Assembly: GCF_000500935.1 (NCBI RefSeq)
Contig: NC_022998.1
Location: 372,001-436,000, forward strand
DNA from: Spiroplasma apis B31
Lineage (GTDB): Bacteria; Bacillota_I; Bacilli_A; Mycoplasmatales; Mycoplasmataceae
DNA length: 64,000 nucleotides
Direction: 5' to 3'
Shown here: one piece after another, positions 1-10,564 of the stretch
How the letters are laid out: each line of letters starts with the position of its first letter
How positions within the stretch are numbered: position 1 is the first letter of the stretch
Notes under the pieces: model-generated
Told to the model about the DNA's origin: nothing
Databases searched by the model: none
The model's input: the letters and a program-made list of their open reading frames with translations, nothing else
Position numbers and translations under genes: made by a program

Positions 1-2
1 AA

Positions 3-1685
3 AACTCATTAAGTGTATACTATAGAGGTAATGGATACGAAAATTCTCAATTATTAGATTCAAAGAATTATTACACAGACTTTTTTGGATTACAACTTGG
101 TTGACAAGAATGAATTTACTTTCAGTTAGCACTTTTTGTAGCATTAGGACTATTTACTTTTATTTCCAATTTTATTGCTGGTATTATGGGTAAAAATATA
201 GAAATAGAACTAAGAAATAAAGCACTTGAAAAACTTGTTAAACAAGATATGAGTTATTATTCTGATAAAAAAATAGGAGAAATTCTTACAAAAATAGTCT
301 CAGATACACAAATTATTGGTGACCAAGCGCAACAAGTTCCTGTTACATTGTTATCAGCTATATTTACATTTTTTGGTTCTCTTGGAATGTTATTAACAAT
401 AGATTTAAAATTAACAGGAATTTTAGTAGCATTGATGTTAATAATATTAATAACAATGTTTTCAACTTTTGGAATAGTAAAAAAACTTATGTTTAAAGTT
501 CGAGACTCTATAACAAATATAAACGGTGATGTTACAGATAGAATTGCAACTATTAGACTAATAAAAGCTTCTGGTACTGAAGTTTATGAAACTGAAAGAT
601 TTAAGCGAATTCACAATGATTATTATAAAAAATCTTTTAGTCTTATCTCTATGCAGTCGACTATTATTACTGTTATGATTGCTGGTATTTCTTCAATCCA
701 AATGGTTGTTGTAATCTCGGCGGCACTATTATACAATGACCAAACTCAATTACTTTCGATTATACTTTCATCATTTATAAGTGGTGTTGGTACAATGGTT
801 GGTCCTATTATGCAACTAGCTAGAGTTACTGCTGGGGTTGTGCAAGCATCGACAGCTTCGTTCAGAATTGATGAAATTATTAGATCTAAATCTATATTAG
901 ATCCACATTATGAACCAGAAGAAGGTATGCAAATAGATAAAATTAGTGGAGACATTATTTTACAAGATGTTGAATTTAGATATCCAGAAAAACCAGATAA
1001 AATCATATTACCAAAGTTCACATTCAAATTTGAACATGGAAAGAGTTATGCTTTTGTTGGGGAAACAGGAAGTGGTAAATCCACAATATCTAAACTATTG
1101 TTAAGATTTTACGACCCTAGTGAAGGTAAGGTTTTAATAAACAATAATATAGATTTAAAAGAAGTTAAACTTTCTACTTACTTAGATAAAGTTGGTTATG
1201 TTGAACAAGAACCACAAATATTATTTGGAACTGTTCTAGACAATATCAAATATGGAAATTTCAATGCAACTGAAGAGGAAGCTATTGAAGCATCTAAAAA
1301 GGCTGAGTTACATGAGTTAGTAATGACTTGACCAGACGGTTATAACACTATTTTAGGTGAACGAGGGTTTATGTTATCTGGTGGTCAAAAACAACGTTTA
1401 GTAATTGCTAGAATGATTTTAAAAGATCCAGAGTTATTAATTTTAGATGAGGCAACAAGTGCCCTAGATAATATTGTTGAAAAAGAAATACAAAATGAAC
1501 TAGATAAACTTATGAAAAATAGAACAACCGTATCAATCGCTCATAGGTTAAGTACTATAAAAAATTGCGACCAAATAATTGTTTTAGCCAGAGATGTAGG
1601 AGTTGTACAAATAGGTACATTCAACGAGCTAAAAACTAAAGAAGGACACTTCAAAAAACTTTACGAAGCTGGATTAATGGAATAA
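3..1685 (+). CDS. ABC exporter, fused permease and ATPase (5' end missing)
   Basis: This is the C-terminal part of a half-size ABC exporter of the MsbA/LmrA type. The reading frame is open from the window edge, so the true start lies outside. The visible part has several hydrophobic membrane segments, then a nucleotide-binding domain with Walker A (GETGSGKST, near base 1060), the signature LSGGQKQR (near 1374) and Walker B ([12 protein letters not shown], near 1436). Trp codons written TGA occur at 102, 111 and 1329, and reading through the last joins permease to ATPase. It should work as a dimer in the cell membrane and move a hydrophobic compound, lipid or peptide using ATP. The substrate cannot be told from sequence. 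The neighbouring partner subunit, if any, is outside the window. A terminator follows directly. Confidence 0.9.
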
Positions 1686-1708
1686 AAATGGCTATGCCAT
1701 TTTTTTAT
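1684..1708 (+). terminator. Rho-independent terminator after ABC exporter
   Basis: The stem AAAAATGGC pairs with GCCATTTTT around a TAT loop and is followed by a T run. The hairpin begins inside the stop codon of the exporter gene and ends just before the trmFO promoter. Confidence 0.8.
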
Positions 1709-1709
1709 T

Positions 1710-1725
1710 TGCTATAATTAAGTAA
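1710..1725 (+). promoter_or_regulatory. Extended -10 promoter, predicted leaderless trmFO
   Basis: TGCTATAAT (1710-1718) is a perfect extended -10 element. The ATG of trmFO begins at 1725, six bases after the -10 box, which is where transcription would be expected to start. No Shine-Dalgarno sequence can fit between them. No good -35 box is seen, as is common with extended -10 promoters. Confidence 0.6.
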
Positions 1726-3050
1726 TGAAAAAGAGAATTAATATTATTGGTGCTGGTCTTGCGGGCTGTGAAGCTGCTTGACAACTAGCAAAAAGAAAAA
1801 TTGACGTAAGATTATTTGAAATAAAAAGAGTGCAAAAAAATCCAGTGCAAAAACTCGATTCTTTTGCAGAGCTTGTTTGTTCGAATACACTTAGATCATT
1901 AGATAATAAGAATGCTGTTGGTACTTTAAAAGAAGAAATGAAACTATTGGACTCATTGATTTTAGAAGCGGCTTATTATGCTCAAATACCAGCTGGAGGA
2001 AGTCTTGCTGTTGACAGAGAAAAGTTTTCAAACTACATAACAAATAAACTTGAAACAAATAAATATATCGAAATACTGGATGAGGAAAAAGTCACTTGGG
2101 ATGATGATGAGATAACATTAATTGCATCCGGACCACTAACTACCGATAATCTCCAGAATGAAATTATAAAGTTACTTGGTAAAGAGTATTTTTATTTTTA
2201 TGATGCAGTTGCTCCGATAATAAAAAAAGATACTATAAATATGGACATTTGTTTTAGAAAAAATCGTTATGATAAAGGAGAAACGGAAGATTATATAAAC
2301 TGTCCGATGTCTGAAGAAGAATATAAAAAATTTTATGATGAGTTGGTAAATGCTCAGTTGGCTGAAAAGCACTTAGATAAAGAAAAGAATTTAAAGTTTT
2401 TTGAAGGGTGTATGCCAGTCGAAGTTATGGCAAAAAGAGGTTTCAACACTCTTAGATTTGGTCCTCTAAAGCCAGCGGGATTGAGTAATATCGATGGGAG
2501 CAAAAATTTTGCAGTTGTGCAATTAAGACAGGATAATGCAAAAGATGATTTGTATAATATGGTCGGATTTCAAACTAATTTAACTTGAAAAGAACAGAAA
2601 AGAGTTTTTCAACTAATTCCAGGCTTGGAAAAAGCTGAATTTGTTCGTTATGGAGTTATGCATTTAAATAATTTTATTAACTCTCCTGCATTATTGAATA
2701 ACTACAATCAATTGAAAACTAATAAAAATATATTCTTTGCAGGACAAATTACAGGGGTTGAGGGATATGTAGAGTCTTGTAGTAGTGGCATTATAGCTGC
2801 AATTAATATTTATAAAATGATTAATGATGAACCGCTTTGTTCTTTCCCGAAAGATACAGTTATGGGTGCTCTACAAAACTATATAATAACAACTAGTGAA
2901 AAAAACTTTCAACCTATGAAAGCAAACTGAAGTTTAGTCGAAAATATGGTGATTGATAATAAACTTAAAAAAGAGGAAAAGAGAGAATTATACTCACAAA
3001 GAGCAATTTCTAGTATGAAAGAATTTATAAAGAAAAATAATATTTTGTAA
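1725..3050 (+). CDS. trmFO: tRNA (uracil-54-C5)-methyltransferase, folate-dependent
   Basis: TrmFO (also called Gid) makes 5-methyluridine at position 54 of the tRNA T-loop, using methylenetetrahydrofolate and FAD. The 441-residue product has the N-terminal FAD-binding motif [15 protein letters not shown] (residues 5-19), followed by family-typical stretches such as [12 protein letters not shown] and [15 protein letters not shown], and a C-terminal FAD-contact region [15 protein letters not shown]. The length matches the usual family size of about 440. Three Trp codons are TGA (for example at 2586 and 2928). The ATG at 1725 is the only sensible start because the FAD motif follows within five residues. 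It has no ribosome-binding site and sits at the predicted transcript start. Confidence 0.95.
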
Positions 3051-3147
3051 ATTTGGGTAATAATTTCATTTATTAGTTTATTTATACAAAATAATTGTAT
3101 TGAACACAACTTTGGTCTAAAATTATCAAGTCTATTTAGAGGTGAAA

Positions 3148-4743
3148 ATGAAAAATTTTGAAAAGGAAAGTTTGTTTTGATATGGTTTGCATATCATTGC
3201 AAAGAATAACGCAGAATTAAAATATTATATTGTTACACAAAAAGACTTAATATCTAGTTTATATCCTTTAACATATTTTGGAGTCATACAATATACCCTT
3301 TATAGAGGTATAAAAATCAGTGAAATTCCATTAGAAGAAACTAAGGAATATGCTGAATATATTATTGAAAATATTGAAAAATTACATAAAGTAAGATATA
3401 GATTTGTTAAAGAAAAACCGAAAAAATTAGTAATTAAAGATGAAGAAACTGAAAATTTAGTTTATGAACTGATTTCAGGCCTACTTTTACCTTATATCAA
3501 TAACTATTGTTTTAGAAAACCAAAAGATTTGATTAAAATATCAAAAGCCTATGTAAGAGAAGCTTTGTTTAATTATGAATACGACATTAATCATGAATCT
3601 GATGATGGAAAACTTAAGACTAGTGCATTATATCCATTTTTGTTTACATTGAATCTAATAAAAAATGGTGAAAAACAAGGATTATTTCAAAGAGTCCATA
3701 AATATTACCAAAGAGATAATTTGATTAGAAAATATAAATCTGGCAGAGACTGAAAACCAAAAGAAGTTGAATATCTTCAAGAAACAATTGAATTGATTGA
3801 AAATGATGAAGAGTGAAGTTTATTTTTAAGTAATTTTACAGCATCTAAATGAGATGATTTTGACATGAAAGAGCGTTTCAAAGCACTTTTTCAGTTAACT
3901 AAGGTTACAACAATTTTAATGAAAGATGAAATAACAGCTGTTACAATGCTTTCGGATGGTGGAGAGGTATTTGAGATGCTAGAAAATTATTTACCCTATT
4001 TTTTATACTTAGACAAAATTCAAGCAAACAACAAAATATTGGATGACTATACATCAGAATCTAAAGCTGTATTATCACCGTTTTCTCATCAACATATGAA
4101 CTACAAAATTTTGAAAACATACATTAGATCAAAGGGAACAAGACATATACAAGTAGATTTCAATAAATTAGTTACAATTCACGAAATTGTTTGATATGTT
4201 TTTTCTGAAATTAGAACAATGCTTTTGGTTCATGAGTATTTACCTAAAGTTATTGATAATCATGTTCAACAGAAACGAAAGCTTTATGTCGAAATCTTAG
4301 AATTATTTACAGAGGTTAAGGAAAATAAATTTAAAGAAAGAATAAACTTTGAAAATATGAATGAAGGGACATTCTTTATGAGTGAGGATGAATTGATCGA
4401 AGCCTCACAAATTGAATTTGATAACTCTAAACAATTACAAGAAAATGTTCTTTTGCATAAACTTGGAAAAGTATTAACATTTTTATTATCAATCGAACCA
4501 GAAACTGCAAGATCTTTTGATTACAATTTGGAAGAATTGATAAAGTATGTCATTATACTTTTTGGACCACATCCATTAGGACACACCGTACAAACAACTA
4601 CTCTAATTGAAAATATCTTTGCAAATTTCAAAAAACTATGTTTAAATTATGAAGGTGAAAAATTAAAGAGTGATGAATTAACTTTGAAGTTTCAATCATC
4701 ACTTGAATTACCACTAAAATTATTAAATTGAAAAAAAGACTAA
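3148..4743 (+). CDS. Unknown protein, 531 residues
   Basis: I do not recognise a family. The product is a mostly soluble, charged, alpha-helical protein without signal peptide or clear membrane segments. TGA must be read as Trp several times (3178, 3751, 3814, 3850, 4192, 4729) for the frame to stay open, and there is no TAA or TAG until 4741. The start at 3148 follows AGAGGTGAAA, a fair ribosome-binding site. It stands alone between trmFO and tRNA-Arg. The long open frame with consistent codon use supports a real gene; function is unassigned. Confidence 0.8.
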
Positions 4744-4795
4744 AAAAGATAGCAAAAATAACTTTCTTTTGTTATTATATTTTTGTCTTGTTGAT

Positions 4796-4872
4796 GCCCA
4801 CGTAGCTCAGTAGGATAGAGCATGCGCCTTCTAAGCGTAGGGTCAGAAGTTCGAATCTTCTCGTGGGCGCCA
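4796..4872 (+). tRNA. tRNA-Arg(UCU)
   Basis: The acceptor stem GCCCACG (4796-4802) pairs with CGTGGGC (4862-4868), then a G discriminator and an encoded CCA. The anticodon loop CTTCTAA gives anticodon UCU, reading AGA, by far the favoured Arg codon in this genome. The T arm contains GTTCGAATC. The CCA end is written in the DNA. Confidence 0.97.
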
Positions 4873-4882
4873 TTATGAATTC

Positions 4883-4910
4883 AAAACACCTTTGGTGTTT
4901 TTTTTGTTTT
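4883..4910 (+). terminator. Rho-independent terminator after tRNA-Arg
   Basis: AAAACACC and GGTGTTTT form a stem around TTT, followed by a T-rich tract. Confidence 0.8.
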
Positions 4911-4940
4911 AAAATAAAATACTTTGTTAAGTAAAAATAC

Positions 4941-4968
4941 TTGACAACCTAATTTATTAATATATTAT
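4941..4968 (+). promoter_or_regulatory. Promoter of the rpsP-rplS operon
   Basis: A consensus -35 box TTGACA (4941-4946) is followed after 16 bases by the -10 box TATTAT (4963-4968). AAGGAGG lies just before the rpsP start, so this is the likely main promoter of the five-gene translation operon. Confidence 0.75.
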
Positions 4969-5002
4969 TATTAATGTATTTATATAGAGTAAGGAGGAAC
5001 TT

Positions 5003-5347
5003 ATGGTAAAACTAAGATTAAAAAGAGCTGGTAAAAAAAGAGCTGCTTTTTACAGAATTGTAGCCTCAGATTCACGTGTTAAACGTGATGGTGAATACAT
5101 CGAGTTAATAGGAACATACAACCCAATAAATGGTGTTGTAGATCTTAAAAAAGAAGTAGCACTAAAATGAATGCAACAAGGAGCACAACCAACCGATACT
5201 GTTAGAAACATTCTTTCAAAAGAAGGTGTAATGACAGACTTGCACAATGCAAAATTGGAACAAAAGAAAGCTGCACCAAAAAAAGAAAAAGTTGCTAAAA
5301 AAACAGTGGCTAAAACTAAAGTAGCTAAAAAAGACGAGAGTAAATAA
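5003..5347 (+). CDS. rpsP: 30S ribosomal protein S16
   Basis: S16 binds 16S rRNA in the small subunit body. The 114-residue product begins [20 protein letters not shown] and contains GTYNP, both family hallmarks. It has a basic, Lys/Ala-rich C-terminal tail of about 30 residues ([18 protein letters not shown]) beyond the usual core of about 80 residues. A strong AAGGAGG ribosome-binding site precedes the start. It is first in the rpsP-unknown-rimM-trmD-rplS operon, the classical Firmicute order. Its stop TAA shares one base with the next ATG. Confidence 0.97.
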
Positions 5348-5595
5348 TGAAAATTGTATATGAGATCTTGAATGATTTTATTTCGGATCTTTTACCCACA
5401 GATATTATCTATATTCTAAAAGAGAAAATTGAAACTAAGAAAACCTACGAATTCATTTTAGTTATCGAAGATAAAATTGAAATGAATTTAAGAGAAACTA
5501 TTTTGGGAATAATTAAATCTTTACAAGATTCGATGAATCTGAATCTCTCGATTCAAGAGAAAAAAGTTGAAATTGAGGTCGAGTTTTATGAGTAA
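5347..5595 (+). CDS. Small protein in the khpA position, no GXXG loop
   Basis: This 82-residue protein sits exactly where khpA (ylqC, a KH-domain RNA-binding protein) lies in Firmicute rpsP operons. It overlaps rpsP by one base and rimM by eight bases, so translational coupling is likely. The size and the predicted alternation of strands and helices fit a single KH domain. However, the GXXG loop that contacts RNA in KhpA (GKVIGKQG) cannot be found; the matching stretch reads EMNLRETILG. It is either a strongly diverged KH protein or an unrelated replacement. The name khpA is not given because sequence similarity alone does not support it. Confidence 0.75.
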   Translation: MKIVYEILNDFISDLLPTDIIYILKEKIETKKTYEFILVIEDKIEMNLRETILGIIKSLQDSMNLNLSIQEKKVEIEVEFYE

Positions 5596-6094
5596 CCTTG
5601 AAGAAAAACTAATTAGTGTTGGAAAAATTATTTCAACACATGGTATTAAAGGTGAACTTAAGATATGAATTAATAGTGACTTATCAATAAAGAAGGATTT
5701 ACTCAATAAAAAGATTTTCTTGAAAGATAAGTCAAATAGTATTGAAGTTTATTGTGTTGAAAAGTTTTATATTTCAAATAACAAGCATATTTTAAAATTA
5801 AAAGACATCAACAATATCAATACGGCATTAACTTATAAAGACTGAGAAGTTTACTTTTTAAAAGAAGATGATTTATTTGAACTATATACATCATTGATAG
5901 ATTTTCATGTGCTATTTGAAAATATTAGTTATGGAAAAGTTATTGATGTTATGTATAATGGAGCACAGGATTTGGTTAAAGTTTTGAATAATGATAATCA
6001 ATCTATATGAGTTCCTTGTGTAGACAGGTTTGTCGAAAAAGTTGATTACGAGTCAAAAACAATTACTTTAAAGAATATAACGGAGCTTATCTAA
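5588..6094 (+). CDS. rimM: 16S rRNA processing factor RimM
   Basis: RimM helps mature the 3' domain of 16S rRNA and binds S19. The 168-residue product has the N-terminal family pattern VGKIISTHGIKGELKI (about residues 10-26) and a C-terminal PRC-barrel region around GKVIDVMYNGAQDLVKV, ending WVPCVDRFVEKVD. TGA encodes Trp at three or more positions, which breaks the gene into pieces if the standard code is used. The start overlaps the end of the preceding gene by eight bases, and the stop TAA directly abuts the trmD ATG, so the genes are probably translationally coupled. Confidence 0.92.
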
Positions 6095-6826
6095 ATGAAG
6101 TTTTCAATAATAACCTTATTTCCCAATTTGATTAAATCTTATATATCTGAATCTATTATAAAAAGAGCTTTAGATAAAACAAAGATAGAGATTGAAGTAG
6201 TTGATTTAAGAAATTACACAAACTATAATCACAATCAAGTAGATGACTATCAATTTGGTGGTGGAAAAGGTATGGTTTTAATGGTGGAACCAGTTGTAAA
6301 TGCGATTGAAGCTTGTAAAACTGAGGATTCATTAGTAATTTTAACAAGCCCTCAAGGTAAAACTTGGAAACAAGAATTTGCTAGAAACTATGTAGAAAAG
6401 CATAAACATCTAATAATAGTTTGTGGGCATTACGAAGGTTTTGATGAACGAGTTCTTGACTACGTTGATATAGAAGTTTCTATAGGAGATTATGTATTAA
6501 CTGGTGGAGAACTAGCTAGTCTTGTATTGATTGATTCAATATCTCGAGTGGTTTCGGGTGTTATTTCTGAAGAGTCACACATTAATGATAGTTTTGAAAA
6601 TAATCTATTAGATCATCCAGTTTATACTAAACCCGTGGATTTTAGGGGCAAAAAAGTCCCAGATGTACTGCTTAGCGGCCATCATGCAAACATTCAAAAG
6701 TTTCGTCAAGAAGGCAGATTAAGAAATACTTATATTAAACGACCAGACCTATTAAAGGATGAAAATTTATCAAAAACAGATATCGAATTTATCGATAATC
6801 TAAAAAATACGAAAGGAGAAAATTAG
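6095..6826 (+). CDS. trmD: tRNA (guanine-37-N1)-methyltransferase
   Basis: TrmD uses S-adenosylmethionine to methylate G37 next to the anticodon and so prevents frameshifting. The 243-residue product has the hallmark opening FSIITLFP, the segment [11 protein letters not shown], and the trefoil-knot SAM-binding region with [13 protein letters not shown] and [12 protein letters not shown]. The conserved [16 protein letters not shown] segment is also present. Length is normal for the family. The gene follows rimM without spacing and is two bases upstream of rplS. Confidence 0.97.
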   Translation: MKFSIITLFPNLIKSYISESIIKRALDKTKIEIEVVDLRNYTNYNHNQVDDYQFGGGKGMVLMVEPVVNAIEACKTEDSLVILTSPQGKTWKQEFARNYVEKHKHLIIVCGHYEGFDERVLDYVDIEVSIGDYVLTGGELASLVLIDSISRVVSGVISEESHINDSFENNLLDHPVYTKPVDFRGKKVPDVLLSGHHANIQKFRQEGRLRNTYIKRPDLLKDENLSKTDIEFIDNLKNTKGEN

Positions 6827-6828
6827 TT

Positions 6829-7236
6829 ATGAACATGTTATCAAAAAACACAAAATCTTTAATTGATGAACAATTAAACTCTAATTTACCAGAATTCACA
6901 TCTGGTGACACAATAAGAGTTAATGTAAAAATTAAAGAAGGTGAAAAGTATCGTATTCAAGCATTTGAAGGTGTTGTAATTAAAACTCAAGGAAGTGGAA
7001 TATCTTTCTCAGTTTGTGTAAGAAAAAACTCTAACGGTGTTTTTGTGGAAAGAACTTTTCCAGTTCATTCACCAATTATTGATTCTATAGACGTTTTAAA
7101 ACGTGGACGTGTGAGAAGAGCAAGAATTTACTATATAAGAAAATTATCAGGAAAAGCTGCTCGTATTAAAGAAGTTGTTACTTCTAAAACAAAAGATGCT
7201 GCATTAAAAAACTCTATGAAAAAAGCAGTTAAGTAA
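6829..7236 (+). CDS. rplS: 50S ribosomal protein L19
   Basis: L19 sits at the interface of the ribosomal subunits. The 135-residue product contains the family segments [26 protein letters not shown] and [24 protein letters not shown] ribosome-binding site GAAAGGAG overlaps the end of trmD. It is the last gene of the operon and is followed by a terminator. The C-terminus has a basic extension of about 20 residues. Confidence 0.97.
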   Translation: MNMLSKNTKSLIDEQLNSNLPEFTSGDTIRVNVKIKEGEKYRIQAFEGVVIKTQGSGISFSVCVRKNSNGVFVERTFPVHSPIIDSIDVLKRGRVRRARIYYIRKLSGKAARIKEVVTSKTKDAALKNSMKKAVK

Positions 7237-7244
7237 TTAACTAT

Positions 7245-7269
7245 AAAAACCATGATAAATGGTTTTTTT
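7245..7269 (+). terminator. Rho-independent terminator after rplS
   Basis: AAAAACCAT and ATGGTTTTT pair around a short loop and run into T residues. It closes the rpsP operon. Confidence 0.8.
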
Positions 7270-7338
7270 CTTTTTTAAGTATGTTATTTCTTAATCGATA
7301 TTAGTATTGTATAATATGTTGTGTTAGTAGGTGGTTTG

Positions 7339-8088
7339 ATGAGTGCAAATTTTTACGATAATCTAATTTTAATGATTGAACAGAATATCAAGAACAGAGA
7401 TTTTGAGAAAGCACTGGAATTAATAAAAGAAGAACTAAGTGTACCCTACATACCTAGCGATATAGAAAGTAAATTGCAAAACTATTTGAAAGATCTTGAG
7501 AGCGAACTATCTTCAAAACTAAATAACGATGGTTCTATTTGAACATTAAATAAAATATCTTCTGTAATGAAGCAAGTATTAGACCAAGAAATTCAATTAC
7601 TAGCTTTCGACGCTTTGCGTAGTTTTAATGCAAGAATGATACTGCCTGATATTAAAGATTATTTAGTTTCTGACCTTGTTAAGGATGAGTTCAAAACTTT
7701 TCTAATTTTGGTTTTATTAGAACAAAAACTAGATGTAGATTTAGTTGTAAAAAAAGGTGCTAAGTCATTTAATATAAACCCCGCTACTTTTGATGTTTCA
7801 AAATTTAATCAGGTTATCAACGAGGTCGATATAAAATTAAATAATTTGGTTTATGATAAAAATCCAACATTATTTAATATTTGTAAACATATTGCAGAAT
7901 CATATCTTTACAGTATATTTCCCAACTTTGAGTTTGAAGGTTATGGAATCAATGAAATTTTGGTGTGCGTAATTATGACTGCAAAAAATTCATTAGGAAT
8001 AAATAACGAATTAAAAGATTTCGAAAATATTGATTACAATTATGAAAAAGCAATGATATTATTAAACGAGTTTGATAATTTATTTTAG
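7339..8088 (+). CDS. Unknown helical protein, possibly DUF3196 type
   Basis: The 249-residue product is all-helical by appearance. It begins with a TPR-like stretch (FYDNLILMIEQNIKNRDFEKALELIKEEL) and lacks signal and membrane segments. The pattern and the place upstream of obg recall the small mollicute DUF3196 family, but this is from memory of the family and not firmly shown. A GTG at 7321 would add six residues; ATG at 7339 is preferred because TAGGTGG lies just before it. A -10 box TATAAT is at 7310-7315. One TGA Trp codon (7540) must be read through. It is followed after nine bases by the next gene, so the two are likely cotranscribed with obg and nadE. Confidence 0.8.
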
Positions 8089-8097
8089 GAGAAAAAC

Positions 8098-8445
8098 ATG
8101 AAAAAAACAACATTTAACGAAGAAGACTTCATAAAGTTTCACGACACAAAAAATATAATGATGCAATTATTTGGAATAACTTGTTCAGTTTGTGGAATCG
8201 ATGAAATAGGATATGTGGCATCAAATTCACCAAAATCATTGGGGGATTTGGCTTTTGACGCTTTAGAAAATAATCCAAGCATTTCTGATGAAGAACTAGA
8301 TAAACTGATGGAAGATCCAATAGAAGCATGACAAGAAGTTGATGATTACAATGCATCTATTGGGATGCCAACTTTTGCTTGCGATAATTGTTATCAACAA
8401 TTAATAGATGGAGAGATACAAATTTCTTCAATTGAAGAGGAATAA
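8098..8445 (+). CDS. Small protein with two CxxC pairs
   Basis: The 115-residue product has two CxxC pairs, CSVC near residue 29 and CDNC near residue 98, a spacing that could bind one zinc in a ribbon-like fold. The segment between is acidic (SISDEELDKLMEDPIEAW). One TGA Trp codon at 8329 joins the two halves. AGGAGAAAA precedes the start. It lies in a tight row with the preceding unknown gene and obg, three bases before obg. No enzyme or known family is recognised. Confidence 0.8.
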
Positions 8446-8448
8446 AGA

Positions 8449-9741
8449 ATGAAGTTTGTAGATTTAGCTTATTTTAATATCAAATCTGGAAAAGGTGGCG
8501 ATGGTGCCGTCTCTTTTCGTCATGAATTATATGTTGCAAACGGGGGACCAAACGGTGGTGATGGTGGAAAAGGTGGCGATGTGATTTTTGTTGCAGATGA
8601 AGGAAAGTCTTCACTATTAGATTTGAAATTGCAAAAGTATTATATTGCTGAAGATGGTTACAAGGGTGATATTAAAAATATGCATGGGAAAAATGGTAAA
8701 GATATAGTAGTTAGAGTTCCGGTTGGAACTGTTTTGTTCAATGCAGATACAAACGAAATAATAGCAGACTTCGACCATAATGAGCAAAGACAAGTATTAG
8801 CTTTAGGTGGAAAGGGTGGCCGTGGAAATGCAAGATTTGCTAACTCACGTAATAAGGCACCAACAATTTTTGAAGCCGGTGACCCAGGAGTTAATATAAA
8901 TATCAAAGCAGAATTAAAAGTCTTAGCAGATGTTGGTTTTGTTGGCTTACCAAATGCTGGTAAATCAACGTTGCTTAGAGCAATTTCAAACTCCCGACCA
9001 CAAGTAGCTGATTATCCATTTACAACATTGAACCCACAGCTAGGGGTTACAAGAGATAAAAAAGGTAGAACCTTCACAGTGGCTGATTTACCAGGTCTTA
9101 TTGAAGGCGCTAGTCTTGGTAAAGGGTTAGGTCATGAATTTTTGAGACATATTGAAAGATGTAAAATTATTTGTCATGTGATTGATATGTCTGGTAATTA
9201 TGCTTCTGAAGATGTCATAAAAAATTACGAATTGATAAAAAAGGAGCTTCTAAATTACAACCTAAATCTTGAAAAGAGACCTGAGATCATAGTTGCAAAC
9301 AAAATGGATATTGAAGAAGCTGAAATCAATCTGCTTTATTTTAAAGAAAAGTATAAAGACAAAACTATAATTGAAGTTTCGGGTTTGAATAAGTATAATA
9401 TCGATAAATTATTAATGGAAATCGGTTCTTTGTTAGAAGTTGTTAAAGATGAACCCTTGTGGTTAATTCCCGATGAAAAAAAAGCTGACTTTAAACTTTA
9501 TACCTTTGAAGGAGATACCAAAGACGTTAAGGTTAAAAACTTAGGTAATGGAAAATGAATGATTGAAGGTGAAGATGTTTATAAAATATACCAAAAAACT
9601 CCTATCTCCACTCACGATAATTTATTATTATTCAATGAAAAGTTAAAGCGTATCGGGGCCTATGATTTACTCAGAGAAAAAGGCGCTAAAAAGGGTGACT
9701 TGGTTAAAATTTATGATATTGAATTAGAATGGATGGATTAA
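8449..9741 (+). CDS. obg: Obg GTPase (CgtA), ribosome assembly
   Basis: Obg is an essential GTPase that acts in late 50S assembly and stress responses. The 430-residue product has the Gly-rich N-terminal Obg fold (SGKGGDGAVSFRHE, NGGPNGGDGGKGGDV), then a G domain with GLPNAGKST (about residues 166-174), DLPGLIEGA (about 212) and NKMD (about 283), and a C-terminal OCT domain from about residue 345. One TGA Trp codon at 9556 lies in the OCT domain and must be read as Trp to obtain full length. Confidence 0.97.
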
Positions 9742-9744
9742 ATT

Positions 9745-10479
9745 ATGTATTTAGAAAAGTATTTAAATGAAGTAGTTGATTGACTTAGAATGACCGTTAA
9801 AAATACAGGAGTTTCTGGTTTAGTTGTTGGAATTAGTGGTGGTATAGATAGTGCAGTTGTTGCAGCATTAGCTAAAAAAGCTTTTCCAGATAACTATTTG
9901 ACAGTGTGAATGCCATGTAATTCATCGGTGTTGGATGAAAATTGTAAAAATGAGTTGATAGAAAAACTCGACCTAAATTGTATAGACGTAAATTTGACAA
10001 ATACTTTTGAGACTATCAAATTAGCTCTTAATGCTAGTGGGGTTGAACAAAGTAATTTAGCATTAGCAAATTCAAAAGCAAGACTAAGAATGACAACACT
10101 TTATTCAATAGCACAAACCAAAAATTATTTGGTTTTGGGTACTGATAATGCCGATGAATGACATATAGGTTACTTCACTAAATTCGGAGATGGTGGGGTT
10201 GATTTGTTACCAATAATTCATCTTTTGAAGAGGGAAGTTAAGGAAGCTGCTAAAATATTAGGAGTTCCAGAAAGTATCATAAATAGAGCTCCAACAGCTA
10301 GTTTATGAGAAAATCAAACAGATGAAGAAGAAATAGGCTTTGGTTATGATTTAATAGACGATTATTTACTTGGCAAACCTGTTCCAATGGATGTTGAGGA
10401 ACGAATAAAATATCTACATAAAATATCTAGTCATAAGAGAACTAGTGCACCCGTTCCTCCAACTTTAAAACGACCTTAA
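9745..10479 (+). CDS. nadE: NH3-dependent NAD+ synthetase
   Basis: NadE amidates nicotinate adenine dinucleotide to NAD+ using ATP and ammonia. The 244-residue product carries the PP-loop [12 protein letters not shown] (about residues 30-41), the family segments [13 protein letters not shown] and [28 protein letters not shown], and [19 protein letters not shown] near the C-terminus. It has no glutaminase domain, so it uses free ammonia. It starts three bases after obg. With pncA at 14198 it supports NAD salvage from nicotinamide. Confidence 0.96.
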
Positions 10480-10500
10480 TTGTGCGTAACAAAATATATT

Positions 10501-10528
10501 TTGGTAAATTGATAGACTAAGTTATAAT
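10501..10528 (+). promoter_or_regulatory. Promoter of the acidic unknown gene
   Basis: TTGGTA (10501-10506) and TATAAT (10523-10528) are separated by 16 bases. A GAGGAG ribosome-binding site lies between the promoter and the ATG at 10565. Confidence 0.65.
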
Positions 10529-10564
10529 TTTATTAGATAATAAAACATATGAGGAGAATTATAT

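Noticed and set aside
7321-7338. GTG start six codons before 7339
   Set aside because: It lies at the expected transcript start with no ribosome-binding site, whereas the ATG at 7339 has one.
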